Below the pieces are notes generated by a model. That model was not told the DNA's origin and did no database searches. It saw nothing but the letters and a program-made list of their open reading frames with translations. This document shows positions 33,561 to 42,960 of a stretch of DNA of 64,000 bases, piece by piece; position 1 is the stretch's first letter, and each line of letters starts with the position of its first letter. Both the position numbers and the translations under genes were made by a program. The DNA is taken from NCBI RefSeq assembly GCF_045038035.1, contig NZ_CP173427.1, positions 3,782,001-3,846,000 on the forward strand. The letters are read 5' to 3'. The DNA is from Paenibacillus_F chitinolyticus_A (lineage in GTDB: Bacteria; Bacillota; Bacilli; Paenibacillales; NBRC-103111).

Positions 33561-34562
33561 TTAATTTAAAATATCTTTACGGGTAAATACCCCAAACGAA
33601 ACAAAAAGTGAGATCACAGCCCAGACCGACAGAACGGCCAGCGAAAACCCGAGGCTCATGCCTTTAATCGGAGGCAGCGCGCCCGTCATGTAATCGGTCA
33701 GCTTCAGATTCACCATAAACAAATACTTGGCCGCTTCCCAAGAGGATACCATATTGGTCAGAATCGTGCCGGAAATAAGCACGGCCAGCATAATTCCCAT
33801 TCCGGCCGCCGTCGAACGGATGAGCACGGATAACATCAGGGAAAGAATGGCGACCACTATGCCGACAAACCAGACAAGTCCGGTTTCCATCAGCAGGTAT
33901 TTCCACTGGTCGATGGCATGGACCCCGCTAAGATCCACGTCTCCTCCGCTCGCCTTGAAGCCGACAAACACCGGCATGTTCCATCCCCCGTACCCGAAAA
34001 CAAGCCCGGATATGAGATAACTGAGCGCAGCGGTTGACAAAACGACGAGCGAAACGAACAGGATCAGCGTGATCAACTTGCTCATTAGGATTTTCCATCG
34101 CTTTACGGGTCTTGTCAACAACAATTTGATAGTGCCGCCCGAATGCTCGGATGAAATGATATCCGCCGCGATGACCATAATGATGAGCGGAATGAACAGA
34201 GAGATGGAGTTATTCAGAAATTCTCTGGTGAAAGTGACACCGTTGGGAGATTGCGGATTAATATCATGATCCAGATAATACTGGGATATTTTTATTTGTG
34301 CCCGCCTGAACTCTTTCCATTCCTCCGGAACTCGGGCGGAGCTGAGACTCCGCTGGTAATCCACGATTTTCTGGCGTTCCGAAGCTCTCCAATCCGTCGT
34401 GCCGAATTGCTTGATTGTATTCTGGGAGACGCGCATCTGTGCATAAGTAAACATGGGAATGAGAGCGAGCAGGATCAGAATGACCACGAGAAAACGCCGT
34501 TTTTTAACCATTTTGATGCTTTCGTTCTGGACTAGCGCCGCCAAGTTACCCAATTTTCTCAC
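33561..34562 (-). CDS. ABC-2-type transporter permease
   Basis: 333 residues. A short cytosolic start and TM1 (about 22-42) are followed by a large extracytoplasmic loop (about 43-130). Five further TM segments follow (near 130, 170-205, 235, 250-275 and 305-330). This is the NatB/YxdM-like ABC-2 layout. Its start overlaps the ATPase gene by 17 nt, so the two form one exporter. The cargo is unknown. Confidence 0.88.
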   Translation of the reverse strand: MRKLGNLAALVQNESIKMVKKRRFLVVILILLALIPMFTYAQMRVSQNTIKQFGTTDWRASERQKIVDYQRSLSSARVPEEWKEFRRAQIKISQYYLDHDINPQSPNGVTFTREFLNNSISLFIPLIIMVIAADIISSEHSGGTIKLLLTRPVKRWKILMSKLITLILFVSLVVLSTAALSYLISGLVFGYGGWNMPVFVGFKASGGDVDLSGVHAIDQWKYLLMETGLVWFVGIVVAILSLMLSVLIRSTAAGMGIMLAVLISGTILTNMVSSWEAAKYLFMVNLKLTDYMTGALPPIKGMSLGFSLAVLSVWAVISLFVSFGVFTRKDILN

Positions 34563-35535
34563 CCTCCGTCAGACTCAGGAACAGATCCTCCAGTGTCGGA
34601 TGTTTCATTTCAATAGCGTAGATCCGGATTCCTGCATCCACCAGACCGCGATTTATTTCGGGAATCCGCTCTTCGCTCAACTGCGTGACAATCGTTCCCG
34701 CCCTTTCCCCCGCATGAAGCGAAGATAATGCGGCAGGCTCGTCTTCTTCAGCCGACAGCTCTTCTCGCCGGCCGAGCACCGTGACTCCCTGCTGCCTGCC
34801 CAGCCATGCTTGGGCTTCGTCAGCCGGGTCCACGGACCAGAGAACCGTGCTGCCGGACTGTACGATCAGCTCGTCCACTTCCCCGACCGCAATTACCTGC
34901 CCTTTGCTGATAATGGCGACACGGTCGCAGAGCTGCTGGATTTCGCTGAGCAGGTGGCTGGATACGAACAGGCTCAGCCCGCCTTTGGCAAGTTTGCGGA
35001 TAAAAATCCGCATCTCCTTGATTCCTTGCGGGTCCAAGCCATTGGTAGGCTCGTCCAGAATGAGCAGCTTGGGCCTTGCCAGAAGAGCCTGGGCGATCCC
35101 GAGACGCTGGCGCATGCCGAGCGAGTAGGTTTTCACCTTATCGTGGATGCGCGCATCCATTCCTACCAGCTCGACGACTTCCCTGATCCTCTCCTCGCCG
35201 GCATCGGGGAGCATCCGCGCGAAGTGCTCCAGGTTCTCCCAACCCGTCAAATAGCCGTAAAGTTCAGGATTCTCAACGATACAGCCTACATACTGCATCG
35301 CTTCGTTATGCTGCTTCCGGACATCGAAGCCGCAGATCGTCACTACTCCCGAAGACGGCTTAATGAGATCCACGAGCATCCGGATCGTCGTCGTTTTGCC
35401 GGAGCCGTTGGGCCCCAGAAATCCGAATATTTCGCCGCCGTACACATCGAATGAAATGCCCTTGATAATTTCCTTGCCGCGGATGCTTTTTCGGACATCC
35501 CTCACAGACAGCACCAGTTCCCGGTCACCAGCCAC
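34546..35535 (-). CDS. ABC transporter ATP-binding protein (ABC-2 exporter)
   Basis: 329 residues. The start is a GTG (35535) eight nt after GGGGGAG. The ATPase domain (about 5-225) has Walker A GPNGSGKTT, signature LGMRQR (YSLGMRQRLGIAQ), Walker B LLILDEPTNGLD and the H-loop (SSHLLSE). A C-terminal extension (about 230-329) is common in drug or antibiotic exporters of the CcmA type. It pairs with the overlapping permease gene. The SGNH hydrolase gene ends 15 nt upstream, so three genes probably form an operon. Confidence 0.92.
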   Translation of the reverse strand: MAGDRELVLSVRDVRKSIRGKEIIKGISFDVYGGEIFGFLGPNGSGKTTTIRMLVDLIKPSSGVVTICGFDVRKQHNEAMQYVGCIVENPELYGYLTGWENLEHFARMLPDAGEERIREVVELVGMDARIHDKVKTYSLGMRQRLGIAQALLARPKLLILDEPTNGLDPQGIKEMRIFIRKLAKGGLSLFVSSHLLSEIQQLCDRVAIISKGQVIAVGEVDELIVQSGSTVLWSVDPADEAQAWLGRQQGVTVLGRREELSAEEDEPAALSSLHAGERAGTIVTQLSEERIPEINRGLVDAGIRIYAIEMKHPTLEDLFLSLTEGEKIG

Positions 35536-35550
35536 AGTTCACTCCCCCTG

Positions 35551-36360
35551 TCATTTCAAAATTTGCGCCATCCGGCTTGCTATCCGCTCGTACCCGTCCT
35601 GATTCGGATGAAAATGATCCGTAAACAAATATTTGTTCAAATTTTGTTCGAACAAATCGTAAGTGGGCACGAAAACGGCATTCGGAAACTTGTTCGTCAG
35701 CGCGAAAGCCCCGTCGTTAAACTTCTGCACGATCAGGGAACCGGCTTTCTTCGGATCGAGATCCAAAAACGGATGATACAGCCCCACGTACATCACTTTC
35801 GCATCCGGATTCGCCTTGTTGATATTCGTCAAAATCTTGTCGAGATTGGCAAGAGTTGGCTCGACGCGTTTGGCTGCCGCTTCCGGATTGAAACCCTGGT
35901 CATTGTTCGTGAAAATGTCGCTGCCGCCCTGGAAGATATCGTTGCCGCCAATCGTAAGTAAAATAAGATCCGCCTGCTTCAGCGCATCTGTCGTCTTCTT
36001 GCCGTCCCATTCCTTAAGCAGCGCATCGGTCGTGGCGCCGGGAATAGCCAGATTATTCAGCACGTAAACGGGTTTGCCTGTCTGTTCCTCCAGCTTTTCC
36101 CGGAATCGTCCCACATATCCTTTGCCCGTACCGTCTCCGGTGCCCGCCGTAAGCGAATCGCCCAGGGATACGAGCTGAATTTTATTTTTCCGGTCCAGTT
36201 CGTTCACGGCCGGCGTTTCTTTCGGAGCCGCTGTCAACTGCCCCCCGCCGGAACCCGGAGACAGGACATCCTTGACCGCATATCCGAAGCCTCCGGCAAA
36301 CAGAAGCGTGGAAATCAGGCCGGTCGTTCCGACAACAAACCATAACGTTCGCGATTTCAT
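35551..36360 (-). CDS. Membrane-anchored SGNH/GDSL hydrolase
   Basis: 269 residues. An N-terminal TM segment (about 7-29) anchors an extracellular SGNH esterase domain. The blocks are visible: Ser in LVSLGDSLTAG (block I), Gly in PGATT (block II), Asn in LTIGGNDIF (block III), and Asp and His in TDHFHPNQDG (block V). It probably hydrolyses acyl esters of lipids or of wall polysaccharide; the substrate is unknown. The ATG follows AGAGGGGG. It leads the putative operon with the ABC-2 exporter. Confidence 0.9.
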   Translation of the reverse strand: MKSRTLWFVVGTTGLISTLLFAGGFGYAVKDVLSPGSGGGQLTAAPKETPAVNELDRKNKIQLVSLGDSLTAGTGDGTGKGYVGRFREKLEEQTGKPVYVLNNLAIPGATTDALLKEWDGKKTTDALKQADLILLTIGGNDIFQGGSDIFTNNDQGFNPEAAAKRVEPTLANLDKILTNINKANPDAKVMYVGLYHPFLDLDPKKAGSLIVQKFNDGAFALTNKFPNAVFVPTYDLFEQNLNKYLFTDHFHPNQDGYERIASRMAQILK

Positions 36361-36619
36361 AGGTATAGAGGCCCCCTCTTCTTGTCCGTTCGTTCCTACT
36401 TAAAAGAGTATCCGTTCGTCCGTCTATTTGCAAATGGAGGAGCAGACAGGACAAAGCTGCGCACTGACATGATTTCTCTATTATAGAACACATGTTCCCC
36501 GGTTTCAAAGAATATTTCGATCCCTCAAGAACTATGCCTGGAAATGTTTTGAAAAATATGGTAATTTGATAAAGGTTTATTTCGTTTTTTATGTCTGATA
36601 GTAAAGGAAGAACCCATTT
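36361..36619. promoter_or_regulatory. Divergent promoter region between SGNH hydrolase and lipoprotein genes
   Basis: 259 bp carry the divergent starts. AT-rich DNA near 36560-36600 contains TTGATA followed after about 17 bp by TTATGT, a possible vegetative promoter for the lipoprotein. AAAGGAAGAA is its ribosome-binding site. No clear promoter could be named for the leftward operon. Confidence 0.35.
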
Positions 36620-37303
36620 ATGCGTCTCGTAAAAGTACGAAACCGATTGACGGGCTTGTTGATGCTGGCTTTGCTGGCAGGCGGCTGCTCCGCTCCAACT
36701 GTTTCGCCACCGTCCGAAAGCCCTTCCCCTTCCCCTTATGCAGCAGGCCCGGAACAATTGATTGTGGAACCGGCCGATCTTTTCGCGGGAGACGCCGCCA
36801 AATTCAGCCCTTTCCTCGGCAGCTACGCGGGCAGTGTATTGGTGCGCTACAAAGGGGTCAAAAAGCAGTTGAGTATCTCTTACAAGGTATGGGAAAACGG
36901 AAAGGCATCCGAGTCCGTAGTCTCTCGGCTTTCGCTGCCTATGGGGGGCAGTAGTGCGAACCCGCAAAAGGACTACAACGGAGAGTTCATCGTTTCGGTC
37001 CGTGAGGTTAAAGACGATAAAGATGAGAGCATCCTGAACTCCTACGCCGTAACGTCCAGCCTTAAGGACTCGGGAGGCTCTTCGACTTCAAGCTTTAACG
37101 TACCCGTGAACCGAAAGCTCTTTACCCAGTCCCATATGTTAAGGCTCCATGAAAAAATTACGATTCCCGACTCCACCCCGACTGCCGTCTGGGGATTTGC
37201 GGCTTCGAACGCCAATGCCGTCACGGTTACTTCCGGAAAATCGCCGGAAGAAGAAGCATCAAAAGCGCCCTACGCTTTTGTGATGTACCTCGCCCTGGAG
37301 TAA
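36620..37303 (+). CDS. Lipoprotein of unknown function
   Basis: 227 residues. A signal peptide with lipobox LLAGGC (Cys about 23) is followed by a Ser/Pro-rich tether (VSPPSESPSPSP), then a beta-rich domain of about 180 residues without recognised motifs. It should sit on the outer face of the membrane. It is monocistronic, convergent with the acyltransferase across a shared terminator. Confidence 0.75.
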   Translation: MRLVKVRNRLTGLLMLALLAGGCSAPTVSPPSESPSPSPYAAGPEQLIVEPADLFAGDAAKFSPFLGSYAGSVLVRYKGVKKQLSISYKVWENGKASESVVSRLSLPMGGSSANPQKDYNGEFIVSVREVKDDKDESILNSYAVTSSLKDSGGSSTSSFNVPVNRKLFTQSHMLRLHEKITIPDSTPTAVWGFAASNANAVTVTSGKSPEEEASKAPYAFVMYLALE

Positions 37304-37326
37304 GCGCGTCACGCACACGACGGAAA

Positions 37327-37360
37327 AAGAAAATCACGCCCGTCTGGACGTGATTTTCTT
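37327..37360. terminator. Bidirectional terminator between lipoprotein and acyltransferase genes
   Basis: AAGAAAATCACG and CGTGATTTTCTT are perfect 12-nt arms around a 10-nt loop, lying between two convergent stop codons. Confidence 0.85.
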
Positions 37361-37374
37361 GGCCGGACCCTACC

Positions 37375-38511
37375 CTAGCCGTTCATCGGAACGTTGCCGG
37401 GCGAGGCAGGTTTGCTTTTGCCGGGCTTTAATGCGCGTGCCGCTTTGCGGTAAAGAACGGCGGCCAGCAGCGAGCCTAGCAAAGCGCTCAGGAAGCTGAG
37501 CAGCACATATAGATTGTAAGCCGCCATACCGCCCGGCGCGGAAATTTTCAGCTTAAACGCCGTTAGAATCAGCGGGTGCATCAAATAAATGCCGAACGAG
37601 TAGGAGCCGAGCGGCAGCAGCCATTTCGCGGCGGCCGGCAGTTTGTCCAGCAGCCATTTGCCCACTCCGAGCAGGACCACAGAGATGGAAGTCGCGTAGA
37701 ACAGCATGGCGATAACATACCAGGTATTCTCGAACATCCGGTTATCATACCGGTTAAGCAGGAACATCTCCACGTACGTTCCGCCGGACACCAGCATAAC
37801 GAGCAGGGCCCACGATACGACGCTTTTCATTTTTTGACGGAAGAAATCGTAATACAGTCCTATAAACCCGCCCGTCAGGAAAAAACTGAAATAGGTCGGC
37901 GCCAGCGAAGGGTAATGATCGATATCCGCTACCCAATGGTTATAGGAATAGAAGCCCAACTGGATCAAAATACCGAGCGGAACCATCGAAACACGGAACC
38001 ATTTGTACTTGGCGAGGAACATCAGCACCGGAAAAATCACATAAAACTGCAGGATAATGATCATGAAATAAAGATGATACCCCGTATCCGCCCACTGGAT
38101 GTCCCCCAGAAACTCCCTCGCGTCCAGCTCTACGGGCTGTCCGGAAATCCACGGGTTGTATATATAATAAAAAAGAGACCAGATCAGATAAGGGACGACA
38201 ACGCTCCATAGCCGGCGTTTGTAAAATTGGACCGCCGTCTTCACACTCCAGCTTCCCGAATACCGGTAGAACAGGACAAGTCCGCTGATTAGAATGAAGA
38301 CAGGTACCGCAAATTGACAGGCCCGGTTAAGGGTGAACAAAATGATCTGCGACAAACTTCCCTCGTCCGGAACGACCTGCCCTTCCCACGGATATACGGC
38401 CGCTTCGGTTGTCGAGTGGATGAGTACGACGGCCATAATGGCGACAGCACGCACGACGTCCATTTCAAAAATTTTCAGTTTACTCGGTTTTGTAGTTATC
38501 TGGCGGTTCAA
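37375..38511 (-). CDS. Membrane acyltransferase (acyltransferase 3 family)
   Basis: 378 residues with about ten TM segments. The family motif around the first helix (FEMDVVRAVAIMAVVLIHS) has the conserved Arg and His of O-acyltransferases that modify extracytoplasmic sugars. The start is a TTG (38511) six nt after GAAGGAGG. The C-terminal tail is basic. Such enzymes O-acetylate or succinylate exopolysaccharide, teichoic acid or peptidoglycan; the target is not evident from context. The SD is strong, but no clear promoter is seen. Confidence 0.88.
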   Translation of the reverse strand: MNRQITTKPSKLKIFEMDVVRAVAIMAVVLIHSTTEAAVYPWEGQVVPDEGSLSQIILFTLNRACQFAVPVFILISGLVLFYRYSGSWSVKTAVQFYKRRLWSVVVPYLIWSLFYYIYNPWISGQPVELDAREFLGDIQWADTGYHLYFMIIILQFYVIFPVLMFLAKYKWFRVSMVPLGILIQLGFYSYNHWVADIDHYPSLAPTYFSFFLTGGFIGLYYDFFRQKMKSVVSWALLVMLVSGGTYVEMFLLNRYDNRMFENTWYVIAMLFYATSISVVLLGVGKWLLDKLPAAAKWLLPLGSYSFGIYLMHPLILTAFKLKISAPGGMAAYNLYVLLSFLSALLGSLLAAVLYRKAARALKPGKSKPASPGNVPMNG

Positions 38512-38650
38512 ACAAATCCTCCTTCACTCGTGTTCCATCCAATTAATTACCCTATCACGACTTCCCCCCTTCTGTCGAGAGAGAACGGTTAACATTCTTT
38601 CACTCAGGCAGTTTTCGCCGGAATTGCTCGCCCATTCTTGCCCTCAAATC

Positions 38651-38675
38651 AAAAAGAACTCCCGGAGGAGTTCCC
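38651..38675 (-). terminator. Terminator of the heterodimeric ABC exporter operon
   Basis: On the minus strand GAACTCC, a TCCG loop and GGAGTTC are followed by TTTTT, about 30 nt past the stop of the second ABC gene. Confidence 0.85.
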
Positions 38676-38703
38676 TTGATTCATCTTGATGCGTGCAGGC
38701 CCG

Positions 38704-40554
38704 TTAAATCGCATCCTGCAAAAATTTATATTGAGCCTGAATCAGCCCGTAATAAATGCCCTGATGCCTCATCAGCTCGTCGTGATCGCCGGTTTCCATA
38801 ATTGTCCCGTGATCGAGAACGATAATCTTATCCGCACCGCGGATCGTGGATAACCGGTGGGCCACCATGAAGGAAGTTCGGCCTTTTAAGAGCGTTTTTA
38901 ACGCTTCCTGGATACGCAGCTCCGTCTCGGTGTCGATGCTTGCGGTTGCTTCGTCCAGAATGAGGATAGCCGGGTCCGCGAGCAGCGCCCGGGCGAACGA
39001 GATCAGCTGCCGCTGCCCCATCGAGAGCGCGTTCCCGCGTTCCTGAACCTCCGTATCGTAGCCGAAGGGCAGCTTCAGGATGAAGTCATGCGCATGAACC
39101 GCTTTGGCGGCCGCTTCGACTTCTTCATCCGTCGCGTCGAGCCGCCCGAAACGGATATTGTCGCGGATCGTTCCCGAGAAAATGAACGTATCCTGCAGGA
39201 CGATTCCAATCTGGGACCGCAGACTTTGCAGCTTAACATCGCGTATATCCTTCCCGTCAATACGGACGCAGCCTTCCGTCGGATCGTAGAAGCGGCAGAG
39301 CAGGTTAATGATGGTGCTCTTGCCCGAACCCGTATGACCGACAAGAGCAATGCTTTGTCCCGGCTGAACGTCCACATTGATATGGTTCAGGGCGGTACGG
39401 CCTTTCTCATATTCGAATACGATATTCTCGAAGCTGACCTGCCCCCGGATCGGCGGGAGTTCGGCAGCATTTTCTTTCTCGCCGACGGTCGGCTGCTCAT
39501 CCATAAATTCGAAGATGCGCTCGGCGGAAGCCATGGCCACGAGAAGCTGCGAATACATTTGGACCATCCGGTTGATCGGCTCCCAGAAGTTACCGATGTA
39601 GCTCGCGAAAGCAACCAGGAGACCGACCGTAATTTCCTCGGACTGGATCAGGCTCGCTCCGTACCAGAACAAGATAAAATACCCGATCGCGCCCGTAATC
39701 TCGATGATCGGCCCGAAGCTCTGGTTCAGCTTGGAAGCCCGGTTCCACGCTTGTTTGTTGTCCTCGTTCATCTGTTCGAAGAAGCGGATATTTTCCTTCT
39801 CCTGCGTATATGCCTGCGTGACCCGGATTCCTTGAATACACTCGTTGAGATGGGCGTTCAGGCGGGACTGCTTGATATTAACCGTCTGCCACGAGCGTCT
39901 GACCCGTTTGCGCAGCTGGGACGAGACGATAAACATGAGCGGAACCGTAATAATAATCGCGGCTCCCAGTTTGAAGTTGATCGTCAGCAGAATAATCACG
40001 ATCCCGACAAGCTGGACACAGTCGATCATCATGTTGACGACACCGTTCGTGAACAAATCCTGAAGAGAGTTCACGTAGTTCGTTACACGCACTAGCACCG
40101 AGCCCGCCGGCCGCTTATCGAAAAATTCGAAGGACAGCCGCTGAATGTGCCGGAACAGGTCGTGCCTGAGGTCGTAAATCACCCGCTGGCCGATTACACT
40201 CGTATACTTGATGCGGTATTTATTCGCCAGCCACTGAATGATATACACCCCGAGCATTAAAGCGACCATGCCGAACAAAAATTTAGCGTCCCCTCCGACA
40301 TGAAGCGACGAATCGATCGTCGTACTAATGATGAGCGGGATCGACAGCTTCGTTACCGCTCCGACGATCATCATGACGATTACGATCGGAATAATCTGCT
40401 TGCTGTAAGGTTTCATGTATACGGCAAGTCGTTTAAACTGCCCCCAGTCAAACGATTTCTCAAGCATCTCGTCGTCTTGGTAGACGAACCGTTCACCGCT
40501 CCCGGCTCCTTTGCCGTTCACTTTCTCTTCGGACTGCCGCTGCCGGTTACTCAT
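38704..40554 (-). CDS. ABC exporter half-transporter, second subunit
   Basis: 616 residues from ATG 40554, behind AAAGGAGG and overlapping the preceding gene by eight nt. A polar N-terminus of about 40 residues precedes six TM segments (about 50-340) and an ATPase domain (about 370-600). Walker A is GHTGSGKST, the signature is ALSMGQRQL (M for the usual G, hence possibly degenerate) and Walker B is AILILDEATASID. It should pair with the upstream half-transporter as a YfiBC/BmrCD-like multidrug exporter. Confidence 0.93.
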   Translation of the reverse strand: MSNRQRQSEEKVNGKGAGSGERFVYQDDEMLEKSFDWGQFKRLAVYMKPYSKQIIPIVIVMMIVGAVTKLSIPLIISTTIDSSLHVGGDAKFLFGMVALMLGVYIIQWLANKYRIKYTSVIGQRVIYDLRHDLFRHIQRLSFEFFDKRPAGSVLVRVTNYVNSLQDLFTNGVVNMMIDCVQLVGIVIILLTINFKLGAAIIITVPLMFIVSSQLRKRVRRSWQTVNIKQSRLNAHLNECIQGIRVTQAYTQEKENIRFFEQMNEDNKQAWNRASKLNQSFGPIIEITGAIGYFILFWYGASLIQSEEITVGLLVAFASYIGNFWEPINRMVQMYSQLLVAMASAERIFEFMDEQPTVGEKENAAELPPIRGQVSFENIVFEYEKGRTALNHINVDVQPGQSIALVGHTGSGKSTIINLLCRFYDPTEGCVRIDGKDIRDVKLQSLRSQIGIVLQDTFIFSGTIRDNIRFGRLDATDEEVEAAAKAVHAHDFILKLPFGYDTEVQERGNALSMGQRQLISFARALLADPAILILDEATASIDTETELRIQEALKTLLKGRTSFMVAHRLSTIRGADKIIVLDHGTIMETGDHDELMRHQGIYYGLIQAQYKFLQDAI

Positions 40555-42331
40555 GGACTGCCGCCCTCCTTTGCTGCGCATCCGCCGCTCCCGCGACATC
40601 GGGATGATCCGAATATTGGATGCGGTACGTTTCCAGATAAGGGCCTTCTTGGCGGATCAGCTCCGAGTGAGTCCCTCTTTGTACGACGTGCCCTTTATCC
40701 AGCACGATAATTTCGTCGGCGTGTTTGAGCGAAGAAATACGGTGAGCGATAATAAACGTTGTCCTGCCCCGCATCACTTCCTTGAATCCCGCCTGGATTT
40801 CCTGTTCCGTCTCCATATCGACCGCACTGGTCGCATCGTCCAGAATAAGAATTTTAGGATCTTTAATCAGAGCGCGAGCGATGGCGATTCTCTGTTTTTG
40901 TCCGCCCGAGAGGCCCATTCCCCGCTCACCCACGACCGTGTCGTAGCCAAGGGGCATCTCCATAATAAAATCATGCGCTTTCACAAGCTTGGCGGCGCGG
41001 ATGATCTCGTCCATCGTCACGTCTTTGCGCCCGTACGCGATGTTGCCCTTGATCGTCGAGGAGAATAGGAACGTTTCCTGGAAAACCGTCGCGATCTGGC
41101 TTCGGAGACTTTCCAGCCGGATGTCTTTAATATCCATTCCGTCCAGTGTAATCTGTCCGGTTTTTACGTTGTATGCCCGCATGAGCAGGGAAATAATCGT
41201 CGATTTCCCTGACCCCGTACCGCCCAGAAAACCGATGACGGTCCCGGGAGGCGCGTTCAGACTGAGATCATGGACAGCCGCATCCGCATCCGGATAAGCG
41301 AAAGTCACCCGGTCAAAGCTTACATGACCTTTTACGGTTTCGGGGTTCAGTTCCACTGCATGCTCCCCATCCTTCACATGAACGTACTGATGGAGAATTT
41401 CGAGAATTTTCTCACCCGACGCTTTGGATTGCGTATAGTTGTTAATGTGAAATCCGATTCCCCACATAGGCCCGATGATGTACCAGACGAGGCTGAAAAA
41501 AGCGACGAGTTCGCCCACGGACAGCGATCCGAGGATCACCATGTAACCGCCCACACCGAGCAGAATAACGGCACTCAGGTTCGCGATCAGTTCCATCACC
41601 GGGAAATACTTGGACCAGATCTCCGAGGTAATGACGTTGTTCGCCCGGTATTCCTCGTTGCGGAGCGTAAATTTCTCGACTTCGTAAGGTTCGCGGGCAA
41701 AAGATTTCACCGTCCGCACCCCTGTAATATTTTCCTGCACAGCCGTCGTCATATTGCTCATGGAAGCCCGGAGCGAACGAAAGGCCGGATGGATTTTTCC
41801 CTCGAAACGAATGGCCGCAAAAGCCAGAAAAGGCATTGTCAGCATCGTCAGAAGCGTCAGTTTCCAGCTGATCGAGAACATCATAACCATTCCGAAAAGG
41901 ACCATCAAAAACACGTTCAGAATTTGCGCGAAACCGAAGCCGATGAAATTCCGGATCGCTTCAAGATCGGCCGTAAGACGGGACATCAGATCCCCGGTTC
42001 GGGCTTTGTCGTAGTACTGGAAAGACAAGTACTGGAGCTTCTCGTACATCGCTTCCCGCATGTTATACGCGACCCGGTTGCCGAGCCGTCCCCCGCTGAA
42101 CCCGTGCAGAAACTGGAACAGCGCTTTCACAGCAATCACCCCTACTACGAATAGAGCGAGTACCGGGACCTGATCGTAGCGCTTCACCGCGATAACGTCA
42201 TCAATGAGATAACGCAGCAGGTTCGGGTACACAAGGCCTAAGGCCGTCGTGCAGATCAAGCAAAAAATAGAAGCGAAAAGCAGCTTCCGTTCGGGCCAAT
42301 AAAACCGTTTGAGCCCCTTAAAGACTTCCAT
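40547..42331 (-). CDS. ABC exporter half-transporter, first subunit
   Basis: 594 residues from ATG 42331, five nt after AGGAGG. Six TM segments (about 15-310) are followed by an ATPase domain (about 335-570). Walker A is GGTGSGKST, the signature is canonical (GLSGGQKQR) and Walker B is KILILDDATSAVD, with Asp rather than Glu after the Walker B Asp. The partner has Glu there but a modified signature, so one composite ATP site is probably degenerate, as in known heterodimeric exporters. Confidence 0.93.
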   Translation of the reverse strand: MEVFKGLKRFYWPERKLLFASIFCLICTTALGLVYPNLLRYLIDDVIAVKRYDQVPVLALFVVGVIAVKALFQFLHGFSGGRLGNRVAYNMREAMYEKLQYLSFQYYDKARTGDLMSRLTADLEAIRNFIGFGFAQILNVFLMVLFGMVMMFSISWKLTLLTMLTMPFLAFAAIRFEGKIHPAFRSLRASMSNMTTAVQENITGVRTVKSFAREPYEVEKFTLRNEEYRANNVITSEIWSKYFPVMELIANLSAVILLGVGGYMVILGSLSVGELVAFFSLVWYIIGPMWGIGFHINNYTQSKASGEKILEILHQYVHVKDGEHAVELNPETVKGHVSFDRVTFAYPDADAAVHDLSLNAPPGTVIGFLGGTGSGKSTIISLLMRAYNVKTGQITLDGMDIKDIRLESLRSQIATVFQETFLFSSTIKGNIAYGRKDVTMDEIIRAAKLVKAHDFIMEMPLGYDTVVGERGMGLSGGQKQRIAIARALIKDPKILILDDATSAVDMETEQEIQAGFKEVMRGRTTFIIAHRISSLKHADEIIVLDKGHVVQRGTHSELIRQEGPYLETYRIQYSDHPDVAGAADAQQRRAAVHE

Positions 42332-42960
42332 AGCATCCTCCTGGACATGGGCCAAGTTCACCGAATTTTGAGCAAGGCTTTACCTAGCAAACCTTAATGA
42401 ATCTTAACACCATCCCCGTAGGGCGGCAACGAGTGGAAAGAGGCTGAATTCCCCTTAACCCTTCATTTGTTCACGATTTAGACACCTGAGAGTTGCTATC
42501 CTTGTAAATCATCAAATTTCCCATCAATGAAAGCGGTATCATAACAAACCTAACTAAACCCGGTTTTTCTTTAAACCGTCTTTAAATGCGTGCCCTTACT
42601 TCCCCCTTTTGCCGTAAAAAAAGAAAGACCTTCACCCGAAATTCGGTAAAGGTCTATCTCTCTGAAAAATCGTACGATATAGCCGAGGCGGAACGAAGAC
42701 GACAGAAGCACTCTGACCGCCTAATGCGCATGCCTCAAGGCGATTCGCCTGCTTGCGATACAGCGCGGCCGGAAAAACCCTTCCTGGAGAAGGACAGGAC
42801 GGCCGTCGCAATCGTTCGCCCCGTAACGCCCGGACCAGCGTATCCGGACAAACCGGCTTCCTCCGTTCTCTAAGAGAGCTGAGCTGAGTCAAGACTCCTT
42901 TAAACAGTTGCCTGCCTCAAGGCGAAAGCAGCCAAAGACGCCGGGCTACCCTGTTTCCTG
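42332..42960. other. Intergenic region, 629 bp
   Basis: It holds a strong minus-strand terminator (42615-42656) and two direct copies of TGCCTCAAGGCGA, at 42731-42743 and 42913-42925. No open frame has a ribosome-binding site. The upstream promoter of the ABC operon should lie in 42332-42600, but no element is convincing. Confidence 0.45.
42615..42656 (-). terminator. Terminator about 300 nt downstream of the dynamin-like gene
   Basis: On the minus strand AGACCTTTACCGAA pairs with TTCGGGTGAAGGTCT (G-U and a small bulge), followed by TTCTTTTTTT. The gap from the dynamin stop (42961) would make a long 3' UTR or an unrecognised small RNA. Confidence 0.75.

Noticed and set aside
42632..42892. 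Minus-strand open frame between the dynamin and ABC genes
   Set aside because: No ribosome-binding site, it runs into the terminator, and the composition is not protein-like.
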